From the NCBI GenBank assembly GCA_004299085.1, contig SCQV01000122.1:1-35000 (forward strand): a DNA stretch of 35,000 bases, written 5' to 3'. The position numbers and the translations under genes are program-made. The notes under the pieces are model-generated. The model had not been told where the DNA came from. It ran no database searches and was given only the letters and a program-made list of their open reading frames with translations. The stretch is from Chitinophagaceae bacterium (GTDB taxonomy: Bacteria; Bacteroidota; Bacteroidia; Chitinophagales; Chitinophagaceae). Positions 1-8,289 of this stretch are shown here, one piece after another (within the stretch, counting starts at the first letter, position 1; each line of letters opens with the position of its first letter).

Positions 1-1
1 G

Positions 2-1756
2 CAAGAAATAAGAGGTATTTTGCAAAATCTAACTGGACAGGCTTTAAGCCTTCAGGATTTGACTGAACAATATCAAACGCTCTATGAAAAAGAGTTAAAA
101 AAGGTAAATGAAAGAATAAATGTTAAGACCTATTTTTCAATCAGACAATTGGAATTTAAATTAGATAAATTATTGCAAGAAGTTATTGTGGGAAATGAAG
201 ATGTTTATATTGCAGGACTAATAAAAATACTTAATTCCAGAAGCTGGGTGGAACAAGGTCAGAGCTTTTTAAAACCTGAAGATAATACTTGCCCTTTTTG
301 CCAGAAAGAGACTATTGATGCTGATTTAAGAAGTCAGTTTGAGAAATATTTTGATGAAACATATAGAAGTAAACTTGCAGAAATTTCAGAACTTAGAAAC
401 CAATACGATCAGCAATCAAAAATATTCATTCAAAGCATTATTGCGATACAAAATGTTTTCAATCCAGATAATCTTGTTTCAGACCTGGTTCTTTCGTTAA
501 AGTCATTATTTGATGACAACCTTAAAATTATTGATTATAAAATTTCGAATTCTAATGAAAAAAAATCAATAACGTTTCTGAATACTAAAAAAAGTGATTT
601 ATCCAATGTTTCACGTCAAATAAAAGACAATAATAGACTTTACGATGATTTGGATATTGAAAAACAAACTTTAATACAAAACATCTGGAACTACATGGCA
701 GACGAATGCCATATAGAAATTAGAGATTATGATAACAGAATAACAAAATGTGCACGAATAACGGCCATAGCTACCCAATTAAGAGATAAATTTATATTAG
801 AAATATATAAGACAAAGCAAATTATCGAACGTTTAAGGCGTCAAACCGTAAATACCAAAGATGCCGTTGATAATATAAACACTATTCTAAAAAATTCCGG
901 ATTCGATGGATTTGAAATTGCCGAGAAAGATAAAGTCAATAATATTTCGAGATATTATTTAAAACGGTCAAACGCTACAAATACAAATCCGATTTTTCAA
1001 AGCCTAAGTGAAGGAGAAAAGGACTTTATATCATTTCTATATTTTTATCAGCTTTGTTTAGGTACTGATGATTTGCAACAAAATAGAACTAAAAAGAAAA
1101 TAATCGTTATTGATGACCCCGTTTCCAGCATGGATAGCCAGGCTTTATTTGTCGTATCTACGTTAATTCATACGTTAATTCAAAGGAAAGGGAATGACAA
1201 TAAATCTAACCGAATGCTTTTAAAAAATAACAATATTGTCCAAGTTTTTATTCTTACGCATAACCTTTATTTTTATAAAGAAATTTCTTTTGATAGGAGG
1301 CCAATATGCACAGATTGTTGGCATTATAAAATCTCCAAACTAAATAATCAGACCTCGGTAACCGGTGGTTATAATAAGGAAATTTTTGACGATTATTCTC
1401 TGATGTGGAAAAGCATCAAAGATATTAAAGCAAATTTCCCGGACGATTCCTCATTAAATATTATGATCTCTAATTTAATGAGAAGAATAATCGACAGTTA
1501 TGTAAATTTTGTTGGCTATGGCAAAGATACTTGGGCAGCATTACATAATGAAGACCAAAGTGAACCGGATTATTACATCAAATGTGCGTTTATTTCAATG
1601 ATTAATGATGAAAGCCATAAAATATCTGCGTTAGATAGTATGTACTATCAAAAAATTATTTCAGAACAACCGCAAACACTTTTTACAGCTTTTGTTGCCA
1701 TTTTTAAAAAAATCGGCAAAGAACATTATGAAATGATGATGGGTGAATCGCTTTAA
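2..1756 (+). CDS. AAA_13-type (PrrC/RloC-like) ATPase, 5' end outside the window
   Basis: The frame is open to the left edge, so the Walker A part lies upstream; no start is assigned. Numbering from the TTG at base 20, a CPFC zinc-hook-like pair sits at residues 91-94 within predicted coiled coil. An ABC signature LSEGEK is at 329-334, Walker B IIVIDDPVSSMD at 361-372, and a switch histidine in ILTHN at 412-416. This order (split ATPase head around a coiled coil with a CxxC) is that of COG4694/AAA_13 proteins, which include the tRNA anticodon nucleases PrrC and RloC. The last ~160 residues hold an Arg-rich helix (LMRRIID, near 486-492) and NDESH (529-533), which could be the R...D/E...H nuclease triad of that family, but this is inference. 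DNA is AT-richer than the ssb-parB block to the right. Confidence 0.8.
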   Translation, partial: QEIRGILQNLTGQALSLQDLTEQYQTLYEKELKKVNERINVKTYFSIRQLEFKLDKLLQEVIVGNEDVYIAGLIKILNSRSWVEQGQSFLKPEDNTCPFCQKETIDADLRSQFEKYFDETYRSKLAEISELRNQYDQQSKIFIQSIIAIQNVFNPDNLVSDLVLSLKSLFDDNLKIIDYKISNSNEKKSITFLNTKKSDLSNVSRQIKDNNRLYDDLDIEKQTLIQNIWNYMADECHIEIRDYDNRITKCARITAIATQLRDKFILEIYKTKQIIERLRRQTVNTKDAVDNINTILKNSGFDGFEIAEKDKVNNISRYYLKRSNATNTNPIFQSLSEGEKDFISFLYFYQLCLGTDDLQQNRTKKKIIVIDDPVSSMDSQALFVVSTLIHTLIQRKGNDNKSNRMLLKNNNIVQVFILTHNLYFYKEISFDRRPICTDCWHYKISKLNNQTSVTGGYNKEIFDDYSLMWKSIKDIKANFPDDSSLNIMISNLMRRIIDSYVNFVGYGKDTWAALHNEDQSEPDYYIKCAFISMINDESHKISALDSMYYQKIISEQPQTLFTAFVAIFKKIGKEHYEMMMGESL

Positions 1757-2110
1757 CTACAACCAATAGAATACTTTGGAGTTTACTTCATGCTCAAAGA
1801 ACCGAGTCTTGCGTTCAATTCACCCAACTTTCCTTTTTCCAATAACCTCTGCGTTGTATTTTTTAATTCATCAATCAATCATTTCTTTGGTCATCACAGA
1901 GAGCACTCCATCACTTACATCTTCTTTGTTTATCTCTGTGCTAAATCATCTTTGCAAGTATCAACAGCAGTTTACACTTAACGGATAGAGAGTTTTTTAT
2001 ATTATCACTTTTGAAAGAAGAGTTGAGATTTTTTTAAAAGCACACATTACAGTCTTTATCAATGAGATAAACATTTCTATTGTTTCTTGAAAATTAAAGT
2101 GGTCAGTTCA
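1757..2110. other. Intergenic region, no gene recognised
   Basis: About 350 AT-rich bases between the AAA_13 gene and the leftward hypothetical gene. Short open frames occur on the plus strand but have no recognisable protein character. An 8-bp inverted repeat, CACAGAGA (1895-1902) with TCTCTGTG (1933-1940), is the only structure I see. It may be a composition boundary between accessory DNA and the maintenance block. Confidence 0.5.
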
Positions 2111-2416
2111 TTAGGATTGCTGTTTAATTGCCTGACTTATTTTCTGCCATATATCATTCCATAATTTCTGTTCAGATTTTTTATCGGTTGATGGCCATCT
2201 CCTAACGTCATCAAAGATATTGCACTGCGCCGCCATCCGAAAGTCAAGCCATTCGGTTTTTGAAAAAAAATCTTCCTCGCGCGCCAGTGGTGCCTTCGGC
2301 GGAATGTTATGCGTGAGCGTATTTTTTTTCAAAAAACTTTCTCCTGTCTCTGCATTGCAATGAGGTTGCTTTCCAAAAAGAAAGAACGCAGTGCAAGCTG
2401 CACAATTATTCATCAT
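2111..2416 (-). CDS. Small hypothetical protein (101 aa)
   Basis: Not recognised. The C-terminal half looks like a genuine soluble helical protein (Trp-rich, with charged residues in DKKSEQKLWNDIW), while the N-terminal third is Cys-rich and looks less natural. Two adjacent Met codons begin it. It is divergent from ssb with only 15 bp between start codons, so one of the two promoters would have to lie inside the neighbouring gene, which weakens the case. A poly-T/poly-A run lies in the middle of the frame. It could be a real accessory gene or the ssb promoter region read by chance. Confidence 0.35.
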   Translation of the reverse strand: MMNNCAACTAFFLFGKQPHCNAETGESFLKKNTLTHNIPPKAPLAREEDFFSKTEWLDFRMAAQCNIFDDVRRWPSTDKKSEQKLWNDIWQKISQAIKQQS

Positions 2417-2431
2417 TAAAAACTCAATATC

Positions 2432-2845
2432 ATGGAAATCACAGGAAGGCTGACACGTAGCGCAGCCGTAAAAACTACAAAGTCCGGAAAAGATCTGGTC
2501 TCTTTCGGCATCGCCATCAATGACAGCTACAAAGCTAAAGGCAGCGATGAAGTAACCAAGATAGTAACCTACGTGGAATGTGCGTACTGGCGCAGCACAG
2601 GCATTGCACCTTACCTGACAAAAGGTACTATCGTGGAATTAAGCGGGCGTATTGGGGTAAACGTTTGGAACAATACCGAGGGCGAAGCTAAAGGACAGCT
2701 AACCTTTAATACGAACAACATTAAGCTATTGGGCGGAGGCAGCAAAAATGCCGAAACAGTACCGCAACCACACACGGGCAAAGGAAAAAAGAAAAAAAAT
2801 GTAAAACCTGAACTTGTTCAGGTTAATGACGACTTGCCTTTTTAA
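2432..2845 (+). CDS. ssb: Single-stranded DNA-binding protein
   Basis: SSB coats single-stranded DNA during replication and conjugative transfer. The 137-residue frame begins MEITGRLT and shows the OB-fold pattern (VSFGIAIND, then VECAYWRS near 49-56, then VELSGRIGV). It has a basic linker (GKGKKKK) and ends in the acidic tip DDLPF, the tail through which SSBs recruit partner proteins. Length is slightly short for a chromosomal SSB and usual for a plasmid or ICE copy. It heads a rightward group with the DUF932 and ParB genes. No clear TAnnTTTG promoter is visible just upstream. The alternative, a chromosomal ssb, is unlikely given the neighbours. Confidence 0.92.
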   Translation: MEITGRLTRSAAVKTTKSGKDLVSFGIAINDSYKAKGSDEVTKIVTYVECAYWRSTGIAPYLTKGTIVELSGRIGVNVWNNTEGEAKGQLTFNTNNIKLLGGGSKNAETVPQPHTGKGKKKKNVKPELVQVNDDLPF

Positions 2846-2887
2846 TTCAACACCTTCTTCATTTAATCACAATTAAAAATCAAAACA

Positions 2888-3916
2888 ATGTCACACAACA
2901 TTTTTTTTAACGAGCAAACAGGAAAACATAGTTTCTTTTCCGTAAAAGAAAAAGCCTGGCACAACTTGGGACAAGTCGTTACCGATTATCCCACAAGCAA
3001 AGAAGCCATACAATTTGCAGGACTGGATTATGAAGTACACAAATTACCGAATATCCACCGTTTGGCAAATGGTACGGAAATCGTATCCGATAGCTCCTTT
3101 TTTACTTACCGCATTGATAACAATAAAGTTTTAGGCGACAAGATAGGGACTGATTATGAAATCGTACAGAACGCAGAGGCCTTTACTTTCTTTGATGCCA
3201 TCGTAAGCGGTGGCGATGGTATTCTATACGAGACCGCAGGCGCATTAGGCAATGGCGAGCGTATATTTATTACAGCAAAATTACCGTCTTATATCAAAGT
3301 CGGTAATGGGGATGTGATTGAAAAGTACATATTCCTTACCACCTCCCACGATGGAAGCGGCAGCATTACCGCAGCATTTACACCTATTCGCATTGTTTGC
3401 CAAAATACCCTAAACGCTGCCTTGCGCAATTGTTCTAATGTGGTACGCATACGCCATACGGCAAGCGCACAGGAAAAACTAAAAGAAGCGCATAAAATTA
3501 TGGGCATCGCCGACACGCTATCCGAAGAATTGAACAGCCTGTTTAACCAATGGGCAAAAGTGCGCATTACGGACAAGGAAGTACTAAAGCTGATACGGCA
3601 GGCATTAGCGCCAGGCAAAGAAGTTTTAAAAGCGGTGAATACAGGTGGAGAGCTTTCCACCGTATTTGAAAATATGTGTAATAATGCTTTTATGTATGCT
3701 ATGACCAGTCCCACCCAACAAACGGAAACCACGAAGGGGACACTGTTCGGAGCATATAATGCCGTTACGGGCTATTTCCAAAATGTAAAAGAATATAAAG
3801 ACGAAGAGAAGAAGTTGGAAAGTATCCTGTCCGGCACCGCCTTACAGCGTACGCAAGCCGCATTCAATTTATGCGAAGCCTTTGCAAAAGATGGAAATGC
3901 CGTATTGATGAACTAA
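2888..3916 (+). CDS. DUF932 / phage-plasmid-like protein
   Basis: A 342-residue protein opening with MSHNIFFNEQTGKHSFFS and the phrase KEKAWHNLGQVV. It then has FFTYRIDNNKVLGDKIGTDY, and FTPIRIVCQNTLNAAL at about 165-180. These are the hallmarks of the DUF932 family (TIGR03299, phage/plasmid-like protein), common on Bacteroidota and phage-borne elements. Its biochemical role is unknown; it tends to sit among DNA-maintenance genes, as here between ssb and a ParB-like gene. The ATG follows an A-rich leader, usual for this phylum. A strong hairpin terminator follows the stop. No truncation is seen. Confidence 0.85.
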   Translation: MSHNIFFNEQTGKHSFFSVKEKAWHNLGQVVTDYPTSKEAIQFAGLDYEVHKLPNIHRLANGTEIVSDSSFFTYRIDNNKVLGDKIGTDYEIVQNAEAFTFFDAIVSGGDGILYETAGALGNGERIFITAKLPSYIKVGNGDVIEKYIFLTTSHDGSGSITAAFTPIRIVCQNTLNAALRNCSNVVRIRHTASAQEKLKEAHKIMGIADTLSEELNSLFNQWAKVRITDKEVLKLIRQALAPGKEVLKAVNTGGELSTVFENMCNNAFMYAMTSPTQQTETTKGTLFGAYNAVTGYFQNVKEYKDEEKKLESILSGTALQRTQAAFNLCEAFAKDGNAVLMN

Positions 3917-3922
3917 AACAGT

Positions 3923-3949
3923 AAGGGCGGGTAACGCCGCCCTTGTTTT
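3923..3949 (+). terminator. Intrinsic terminator after the DUF932 gene
   Basis: A perfect 8-bp stem, AAGGGCGG (3923-3930) with CCGCCCTT (3937-3944), encloses the loop GTAACG and is followed by GTTTTC. It lies seven bases after the stop codon. It would separate the ssb-DUF932 transcript from parB, or attenuate read-through into it. Confidence 0.75.
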
Positions 3950-3972
3950 CTTAAAATTAAAAATGAAAAAAG

Positions 3973-5826
3973 ATGAAAACACAAATCAAAAAGAGCGCAG
4001 CGAATACGCCAAAGCAAAGAAAAGCAAACAGAGCAGCAACCGCAAAAAAAACGGTTGCCATGCTGGAAAACGACGAGAAATTTGTACAAATCCCTTTGAA
4101 TAAGATTGATTTTTCGCCGCTCAACTACCGGAAGTATTTCAGCCCGAAATCGTTGGAAGATTTTGCGCAGGAAATTGCCGCACACGGTATTATTTCACCG
4201 GTAACTGTTCGTCCTTTGGGTAAAGATAAATACGAATTAGTGGCAGGGGAGAGAAGGGTAAGAGCCGCAAGGATAGCAGGATTAAAAACCATTCCGGCAA
4301 TCATCAGAACATTATCGGATGAACAAGTAAGCGAAACGCAATTAGCCGAAAACATCCAACGTGAAAACCCGCATCCGTTGCACGAAGCGCAAGCGATTAA
4401 TAACCTGTTGCAAAACGGCAAAACCATTGATGAAGCCGCTTTGCGGTTGGGTAAGTCCAAAGCGTTTGTGTATAACCGGATGAAATTAGCCGCATTAATA
4501 GAGCCTTTACAAACGGTATTCTTAGCAGATAAAATGACCTTACAGCAGGCAATAGAGATAGCCAAATTGCCTGCCGAAGCACAACAGCAATTTTTTGATG
4601 AATATTGCGAAGATTGGGAAGATAGCGATTTTGAACTGGAAGATTTAGGCGACATTTTGTATCATTTCCGCTATGATTTGAAACACGCTCCGTTTAATCT
4701 TCGGGACAAAAAATTGCTGCCCGAAGCAGGAGCTTGTACCGGCTGTCCGTTTAATTCCGCTACTCTAAAATCCTTATTTCCCGAAATGGCAAAAGAAGCG
4801 ATTTGCAATAATAAATCCTGTTACCATGCCAAAAGCGAGGCATTTTTTATCCGGCAGATTAAAAACGCCTTTGCAGCAGGGATGCCGGACGCCGTGATTA
4901 CTCTTGAAGGCAAACTTTCTGATGCTATCAGCGAAGTATTGGAACAAAACGGAGTGACGGATTTGCCTGTTTATAACCGCTATGAAATAACGACTGTTTC
5001 CGTACCGGAAGAACCCGATAATGAGGATTATTTATATAATGAAGATGAAAACGAGGATGTCACAAAATTTGACGAGAACGGCTATAATGAAGCCTTACAG
5101 GAGTATAAGGATGCCGTTCAGGAATATGAAGAACGAATAAATAGCGGCGAATTTAAACGAGGGTTATTTATCAGGGATAATGATGTGGACACGGTTTATT
5201 TTACGCCATCCAAAATAAATCCTTCCGGCAATCCGCAGCGGACAACAGTTACAGCTAAAGAAGTACAGGAAGCAATAAAAGAGGGTAAGGCGACACCGGA
5301 ATTATTGCAGCAGGAAATTGACCGGCTGAATGTAAGAGAAGAAAGAGCAAAGGAACTGGATGCGGAAAAATTACAATTAAAAGTGCATGAACAATTTGCG
5401 GCATTTTGTGCAAATGAAGAAAATAATAAAGGGCTTACGAAAGCAGATAGTACGGCAGCAAGATTATTGGTTTATCAAAATTTGAGTTATAGTGTCCGCT
5501 ATAAAATCAACGACTTTCTTTTCTCAATCGAGATGAAAGAAACAAGCGACAATAATTTACATGAAATGCTCGCAGGTATCACAGATGCACAGTTCAGTCA
5601 TTTAATCCGTATGGCGATAGTGGGTAAATCCGAAAGTAAGTCTCCTAAAGACATCATCGGTTATAGTTTGTACAGAATGGCGGAAGATGCCGGTATGAAC
5701 ATCGGCGCTATGGAGGAAGAACAGCAGCAAAAAATCAAAGAAAGGCAAGAGCGGCTTGCTTTGCGCATTGAAGACCTCGAAAAAAGGATTGCGAGATTGC
5801 AACGGCTCGAAAAAGAACTTGTCTAA
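3973..5826 (+). CDS. ParB/RepB/Spo0J-family partition-like protein
   Basis: The N-terminal ParB domain (about residues 37-125) has the substrate-pocket motif GERRVRAAR (92-100) and the AENIQRENPHPLHEA helix (125-139). A helix-turn-helix follows at about 152-171 (LRLGKSKAFVYNRM). Beyond it is a Cys cluster, C255/C258 and C278/C283, that could bind zinc, then a very acidic stretch (about 345-390) and a charged coiled-coil C-terminus ending RLQRLEKEL. At 617 residues it is about twice a chromosomal ParB, the form usual on Bacteroidota integrative elements. No parA lies beside it, so it may act as a regulator or nuclease-like ParB rather than in classical segregation. The role is inferred; the domain call is firm. 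Confidence 0.88.
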   Translation: MKTQIKKSAANTPKQRKANRAATAKKTVAMLENDEKFVQIPLNKIDFSPLNYRKYFSPKSLEDFAQEIAAHGIISPVTVRPLGKDKYELVAGERRVRAARIAGLKTIPAIIRTLSDEQVSETQLAENIQRENPHPLHEAQAINNLLQNGKTIDEAALRLGKSKAFVYNRMKLAALIEPLQTVFLADKMTLQQAIEIAKLPAEAQQQFFDEYCEDWEDSDFELEDLGDILYHFRYDLKHAPFNLRDKKLLPEAGACTGCPFNSATLKSLFPEMAKEAICNNKSCYHAKSEAFFIRQIKNAFAAGMPDAVITLEGKLSDAISEVLEQNGVTDLPVYNRYEITTVSVPEEPDNEDYLYNEDENEDVTKFDENGYNEALQEYKDAVQEYEERINSGEFKRGLFIRDNDVDTVYFTPSKINPSGNPQRTTVTAKEVQEAIKEGKATPELLQQEIDRLNVREERAKELDAEKLQLKVHEQFAAFCANEENNKGLTKADSTAARLLVYQNLSYSVRYKINDFLFSIEMKETSDNNLHEMLAGITDAQFSHLIRMAIVGKSESKSPKDIIGYSLYRMAEDAGMNIGAMEEEQQQKIKERQERLALRIEDLEKRIARLQRLEKELV

Positions 5827-5848
5827 ATGATTTACAACATTACTGCAT

Positions 5849-5908
5849 AATGCCCTACATGGTGGAAAGACTTTGAAATAGAGGCTTAATCTTGTGTAGG
5901 GCATTTTC
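5849..5908 (+). terminator. Terminator-like long hairpin after parB
   Basis: A perfect 11-bp inverted repeat, AATGCCCTACA (5849-5859) with TGTAGGGCATT (5895-5905), has a 35-nt loop and is followed by TTTTC. It is immediately downstream of the parB-like stop and just before a small membrane-protein gene, so it probably ends the parB transcript. The long loop is unusual for an intrinsic terminator. Confidence 0.6.
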
Positions 5909-5922
5909 AAAAAATAAAATAC

Positions 5923-6225
5923 ATGGCTATGCTACTAAAGTCTATTGGTGTCATTCTGTTTATTATCGGGCTGATTATCCGGTACATCATTGCCAGAAAC
6001 CGTTTTAACCGCAGAATGGTAACGGGAGTGGAATTGTTCAAATCATACAACCGTTTTTTAATTATCAGAATTTTGGAAAAATTCGGCAGACTGATTGCTT
6101 TTATATTGATACTGGCCGGTATCTTTTTCTTTATCATGGGTATATTTGAAAATATACATCACGCTTCCATAGCGCGCATTGATGTTTCCGGGAAGCTGCC
6201 ACCGTTCCGGCGGCAGCTTGGTTAG
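5923..6225 (+). CDS. Small two-helix membrane protein
   Basis: Not recognised. The 100-residue frame has two strong hydrophobic segments, about residues 4-25 (LLKSIGVILFIIGLIIRYIIA) and 57-77 (GRLIAFILILAGIFFFIMG). They are separated by a basic, aromatic loop, giving a likely hairpin in the inner membrane. The last codons (GKLPPFRRQLG) are encoded by a GC-rich hairpin that reaches the stop, so the natural C-terminus may be shaped by a terminator structure. It lies behind the parB terminator and may have its own promoter. No function is assigned. Confidence 0.6.
   Translation: MAMLLKSIGVILFIIGLIIRYIIARNRFNRRMVTGVELFKSYNRFLIIRILEKFGRLIAFILILAGIFFFIMGIFENIHHASIARIDVSGKLPPFRRQLG
6193..6219 (+). 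terminator. Hairpin overlapping the end of the membrane-protein gene
   Basis: AAGCTGCC (6193-6200) pairs with GGCAGCTT (6212-6219). The inner bases CCG/CGG extend the stem across one mismatch to a TTC loop. There is no T-tract, so Rho-independent termination is uncertain; it could equally protect an mRNA 3' end. Confidence 0.45.
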
Positions 6226-6271
6226 TTCCTAATAGCATATTATATCATCCTCCAAATTAAATAATAGCAGA

Positions 6272-6469
6272 TTATTCAACCTGCATAATATAATCACACT
6301 CCATAACCCCCATTTCCAGCTTCGGATTTATGTAAACGGAAAGATGCCGAAAACGGCGCCCGCCGTTCAATGCACCTATTGGTGCAATCAACGGCGGGCG
6401 TATAAAATGTGTGCAAATAGCGTCTTTCATTGCATTGCAGACGCCAATTGCACGGCATATTTGTTTCAT
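6272..6469 (-). CDS. Undescribed small protein, copy A
   Basis: A 65-codon leftward frame beginning MKQICRAIGV. A second copy (8290-8550) shares the first 20 residues exactly. It then shares LIAPIGALNGGR and SVYINP with no insertion or deletion over 49 codons. In those two conserved blocks the nucleotide differences I can see all fall at third codon positions and are silent, which argues for selection on protein. Between the blocks the residues vary freely, and the C-termini differ. The frame overlaps strong DNA hairpins (6357-6400 and 6411-6453), so an RNA or palindrome role is the competing explanation. It lies just beyond the 3' end of abiEii. Function unknown. Confidence 0.42.
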   Translation of the reverse strand: MKQICRAIGVCNAMKDAICTHFIRPPLIAPIGALNGGRRFRHLSVYINPKLEMGVMECDYIMQVE

Positions 6470-6519
6470 TGTATTTTTTTCTTGGGGGAAGAAAAATATT
6501 TCTCAATTACCATAATTTA
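6322..6519. repeat. Direct repeat A, left of the abiE-1 module
   Basis: This block matches 8404-8601 in the same orientation. The stretch 6410-6483 is identical in both copies over about 74 bases. It holds three consecutive hairpins: a nested palindrome at 6357-6400 (CGCCCGCCGTT with AACGGCGGGCG around TGCACC/GGTGCA), a second at 6411-6453 (GTGCAA and GCGTCT arms), and an A/T-rich one at 6476-6496. The right end abuts the abiEii stop codon. The two copies bracket abiE-1. Confidence 0.85.
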
Positions 6520-6532
6520 ATTAATTGATGAA

Positions 6533-7447
6533 TTAATTGAATGGCAAGGAGTCTAATAATGTTTTCAGTTGGTTGTATTGCTCTAAATGTTTTTGCGGAT
6601 TGTTATCCTTCAGTTGCTGAAGATTTTTTAATTTCCATTGAACAGCAGGAAAACGCTGAAAAGGATAAACACTCCAGTCCGGTTTGAGACCCTTAACACT
6701 TAACAAAAACTGTTTGTCATAATCTGTTAAACTTTTTTGTACGGTTATGATTAATTCATTACGAACAGTTTCATATTCTTCGTAATTGAAATTTTCGTTT
6801 GTCATCCCCGCAAACTGGTTGGTGAGAGCCGAACGTTGATCTTGCAGATGGGGATTGAGTATCTCATGAACTGGCCTGTCGCTACTTAAAAGTAACATTA
6901 AAAAACCTTCTTTTACTTGCCGGGAAAACCCTTCATTTTCCAGCAGGTATTTAACATCAAACAAATCCCTCGGATGTTGTCTGTCAAGCGCAGCACATAT
7001 CTTGCCGCCAAATAATTGTCCCAACGGGACAACATTCGCCATACAAAATACATCGAATACATCCTGCGCTTTATTACATAAAGGCAAATGGATAGTCTCG
7101 CTTAATATGCCACGATTAGTTAAGTTTACTTCAAGTTTGATGGAGGCTTCACGTACAGAGATTAATAACTTACCTTCTCTTTCCTTATGTGCCACTTGTG
7201 CATTTGGAAGAACGGAACCAATACGCTTTTTAATATTTAATAAAGCCGAAGCGATGTTACTTAACGATGTTGTTCGTCCTTCGATGGGAATATAAGTCAT
7301 GTCTATATCAACCGACAGCCTCGGCATGTCCCTTATAAACAAATTGATTGCCGTGCCGCCATGTAAAGCAAAATCCGGCTCTTTGGCAATCTCAGGTAAG
7401 ACGCTTAGTAAAAGCGCTACTTGTCTTTTATATATTTCCTTCTCCAT
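6533..7447 (-). CDS. abiEii: AbiEii-type nucleotidyltransferase toxin (module 1)
   Basis: AbiEii toxins are nucleotidyltransferase-fold enzymes that stop growth, acting with AbiEi as a type IV toxin-antitoxin and abortive-infection pair. LHGGTAINLF is near residues 28-37 and RLSVDIDMTY near 43-52 counted from the ATG. These are the GG(S/T) and DxD elements of the polymerase-beta fold. Total length of about 304 residues is normal. The TGA of the upstream antitoxin overlaps a TTG at 7456 in a TTGA arrangement; I chose the ATG at 7447, preceded by AAAGGA, though the TTG start cannot be excluded. Downstream is repeat A. The gene looks intact, unlike the second AbiEii in this window. Confidence 0.88.
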   Translation of the reverse strand: MEKEIYKRQVALLLSVLPEIAKEPDFALHGGTAINLFIRDMPRLSVDIDMTYIPIEGRTTSLSNIASALLNIKKRIGSVLPNAQVAHKEREGKLLISVREASIKLEVNLTNRGILSETIHLPLCNKAQDVFDVFCMANVVPLGQLFGGKICAALDRQHPRDLFDVKYLLENEGFSRQVKEGFLMLLLSSDRPVHEILNPHLQDQRSALTNQFAGMTNENFNYEEYETVRNELIITVQKSLTDYDKQFLLSVKGLKPDWSVYPFQRFPAVQWKLKNLQQLKDNNPQKHLEQYNQLKTLLDSLPFN

Positions 7448-7452
7448 TCCTT

Positions 7453-8214
7453 TCAAGTTTGTGGTACAACTATTTTATATTTGTCTATATAGATTCCTTT
7501 TTTGCCGGTAGTAAGACTGCGTTTACCTTCTCCTAAATTTATTTTTTTCAAGTTCAAATGTTTAAACCACTCGTGGCCTGCTTTTTCTGCCATATAAAGA
7601 AACAATCTTTTTACTTTTATTGAATTACAGGCTTCCAGTAACTGCTGGATCTTTTTTGGAGGAAGGTTATTTAATCCTTCCATCAGCTCATAACATTCTG
7701 ATATTTCTTGCTTGTGCGGAGTAAGATACAGGCATTCCATCATAGCCCGCGCCGCACCGGAAATTTTCAGGGAGAAACTTTTCATTTCTACCATTTCCAA
7801 TCCCAAATTTGCCGGCAAAAAAGAGGTAGCATGATAATCTATTCTGATGCCCCAGTTATATTTTTTAAACCAGGCGGGTAATACTTCATCTTCACTTCCG
7901 AAAAGCACCGCGTTTTGTGTATTTAGTTCTAAATAATGTGCTTTACCAAGTATGGATAAGGCTGTTCGTCCGCCGGGATGTATCTCGGAGTTGATTTGCG
8001 TTTGCAACGCATACAATGCTCCTTCATAGCTGATTTTTTCACCGCTGCGCTTCATCGCTCCGCTGCCTATGGATTCAAACCACCCGCTGCTTCTATACCG
8101 TCTCTGCAATTCGTGGCTGTATCCATTGTCCGCAAGCCATGAAGCCAGCAACACTGCATTGGATGGTATTAATTTTAAAAGATGGTTTATTTTTGTCTCT
8201 TTAGCTGTACTCAT
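7453..8214 (-). CDS. abiEi: AbiEi-type antitoxin / transcriptional regulator (module 1)
   Basis: AbiEi neutralises AbiEii and represses its own operon through an N-terminal winged helix. The 253-residue protein begins with a helical DNA-binding segment (about 8-45, including ASWLADNGYSHELQRRY). It continues into the family's C-terminal region with GGRTALSILGKAHYL (about 76-90), which matches AbiEi-like proteins. The ATG at 8214 is followed directly by the toxin gene with overlapping stop and start, so the two are translationally coupled. Upstream lie a TACATTTG promoter box and a perfect 11-bp inverted repeat, the expected autoregulatory layout. Confidence 0.85.
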   Translation of the reverse strand: MSTAKETKINHLLKLIPSNAVLLASWLADNGYSHELQRRYRSSGWFESIGSGAMKRSGEKISYEGALYALQTQINSEIHPGGRTALSILGKAHYLELNTQNAVLFGSEDEVLPAWFKKYNWGIRIDYHATSFLPANLGLEMVEMKSFSLKISGAARAMMECLYLTPHKQEISECYELMEGLNNLPPKKIQQLLEACNSIKVKRLFLYMAEKAGHEWFKHLNLKKINLGEGKRSLTTGKKGIYIDKYKIVVPQT

Positions 8215-8230
8215 AATACACGAATTTTGT

Positions 8231-8267
8231 AAAATATAAACTTCTTTATAGAAATGGTTTATATTTT
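8231..8267 (-). promoter_or_regulatory. Candidate AbiEi operator of module 1
   Basis: A perfect inverted repeat, AAAATATAAAC (8231-8241) with GTTTATATTTT (8257-8267), is separated by 15 nt that contain an inner TTCT/AGAA pair. It lies between the -7 box and the abiEi start codon. AbiEi proteins are known to bind inverted repeats upstream of their own operon. Confidence 0.6.
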
Positions 8268-8273
8268 TACATA

Positions 8274-8281
8274 CAAATGTA
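8274..8281 (-). promoter_or_regulatory. -7 box of the abiE-1 promoter
   Basis: Read on the minus strand the sequence is TACATTTG, a perfect match to the Bacteroidota -7 consensus TAnnTTTG, 60 bases ahead of the abiEi ATG. No good -33 TTTG is visible. Confidence 0.55.
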
Positions 8282-8289
8282 CTAAAAGT

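Noticed and set aside
1895-1940. 8-bp inverted repeat as a terminator for the AAA_13 gene
   Set aside because: 30-nt loop, no T-tract and 140 bases past the stop codon.
1776-1988. Short rightward frames after the AAA_13 gene
   Set aside because: Two overlapping frames of low complexity without family features or a start signal; probably chance.
3289-3732. 147-codon minus-strand frame inside the DUF932 gene
   Set aside because: Antisense shadow of a well-supported gene; no independent protein character.
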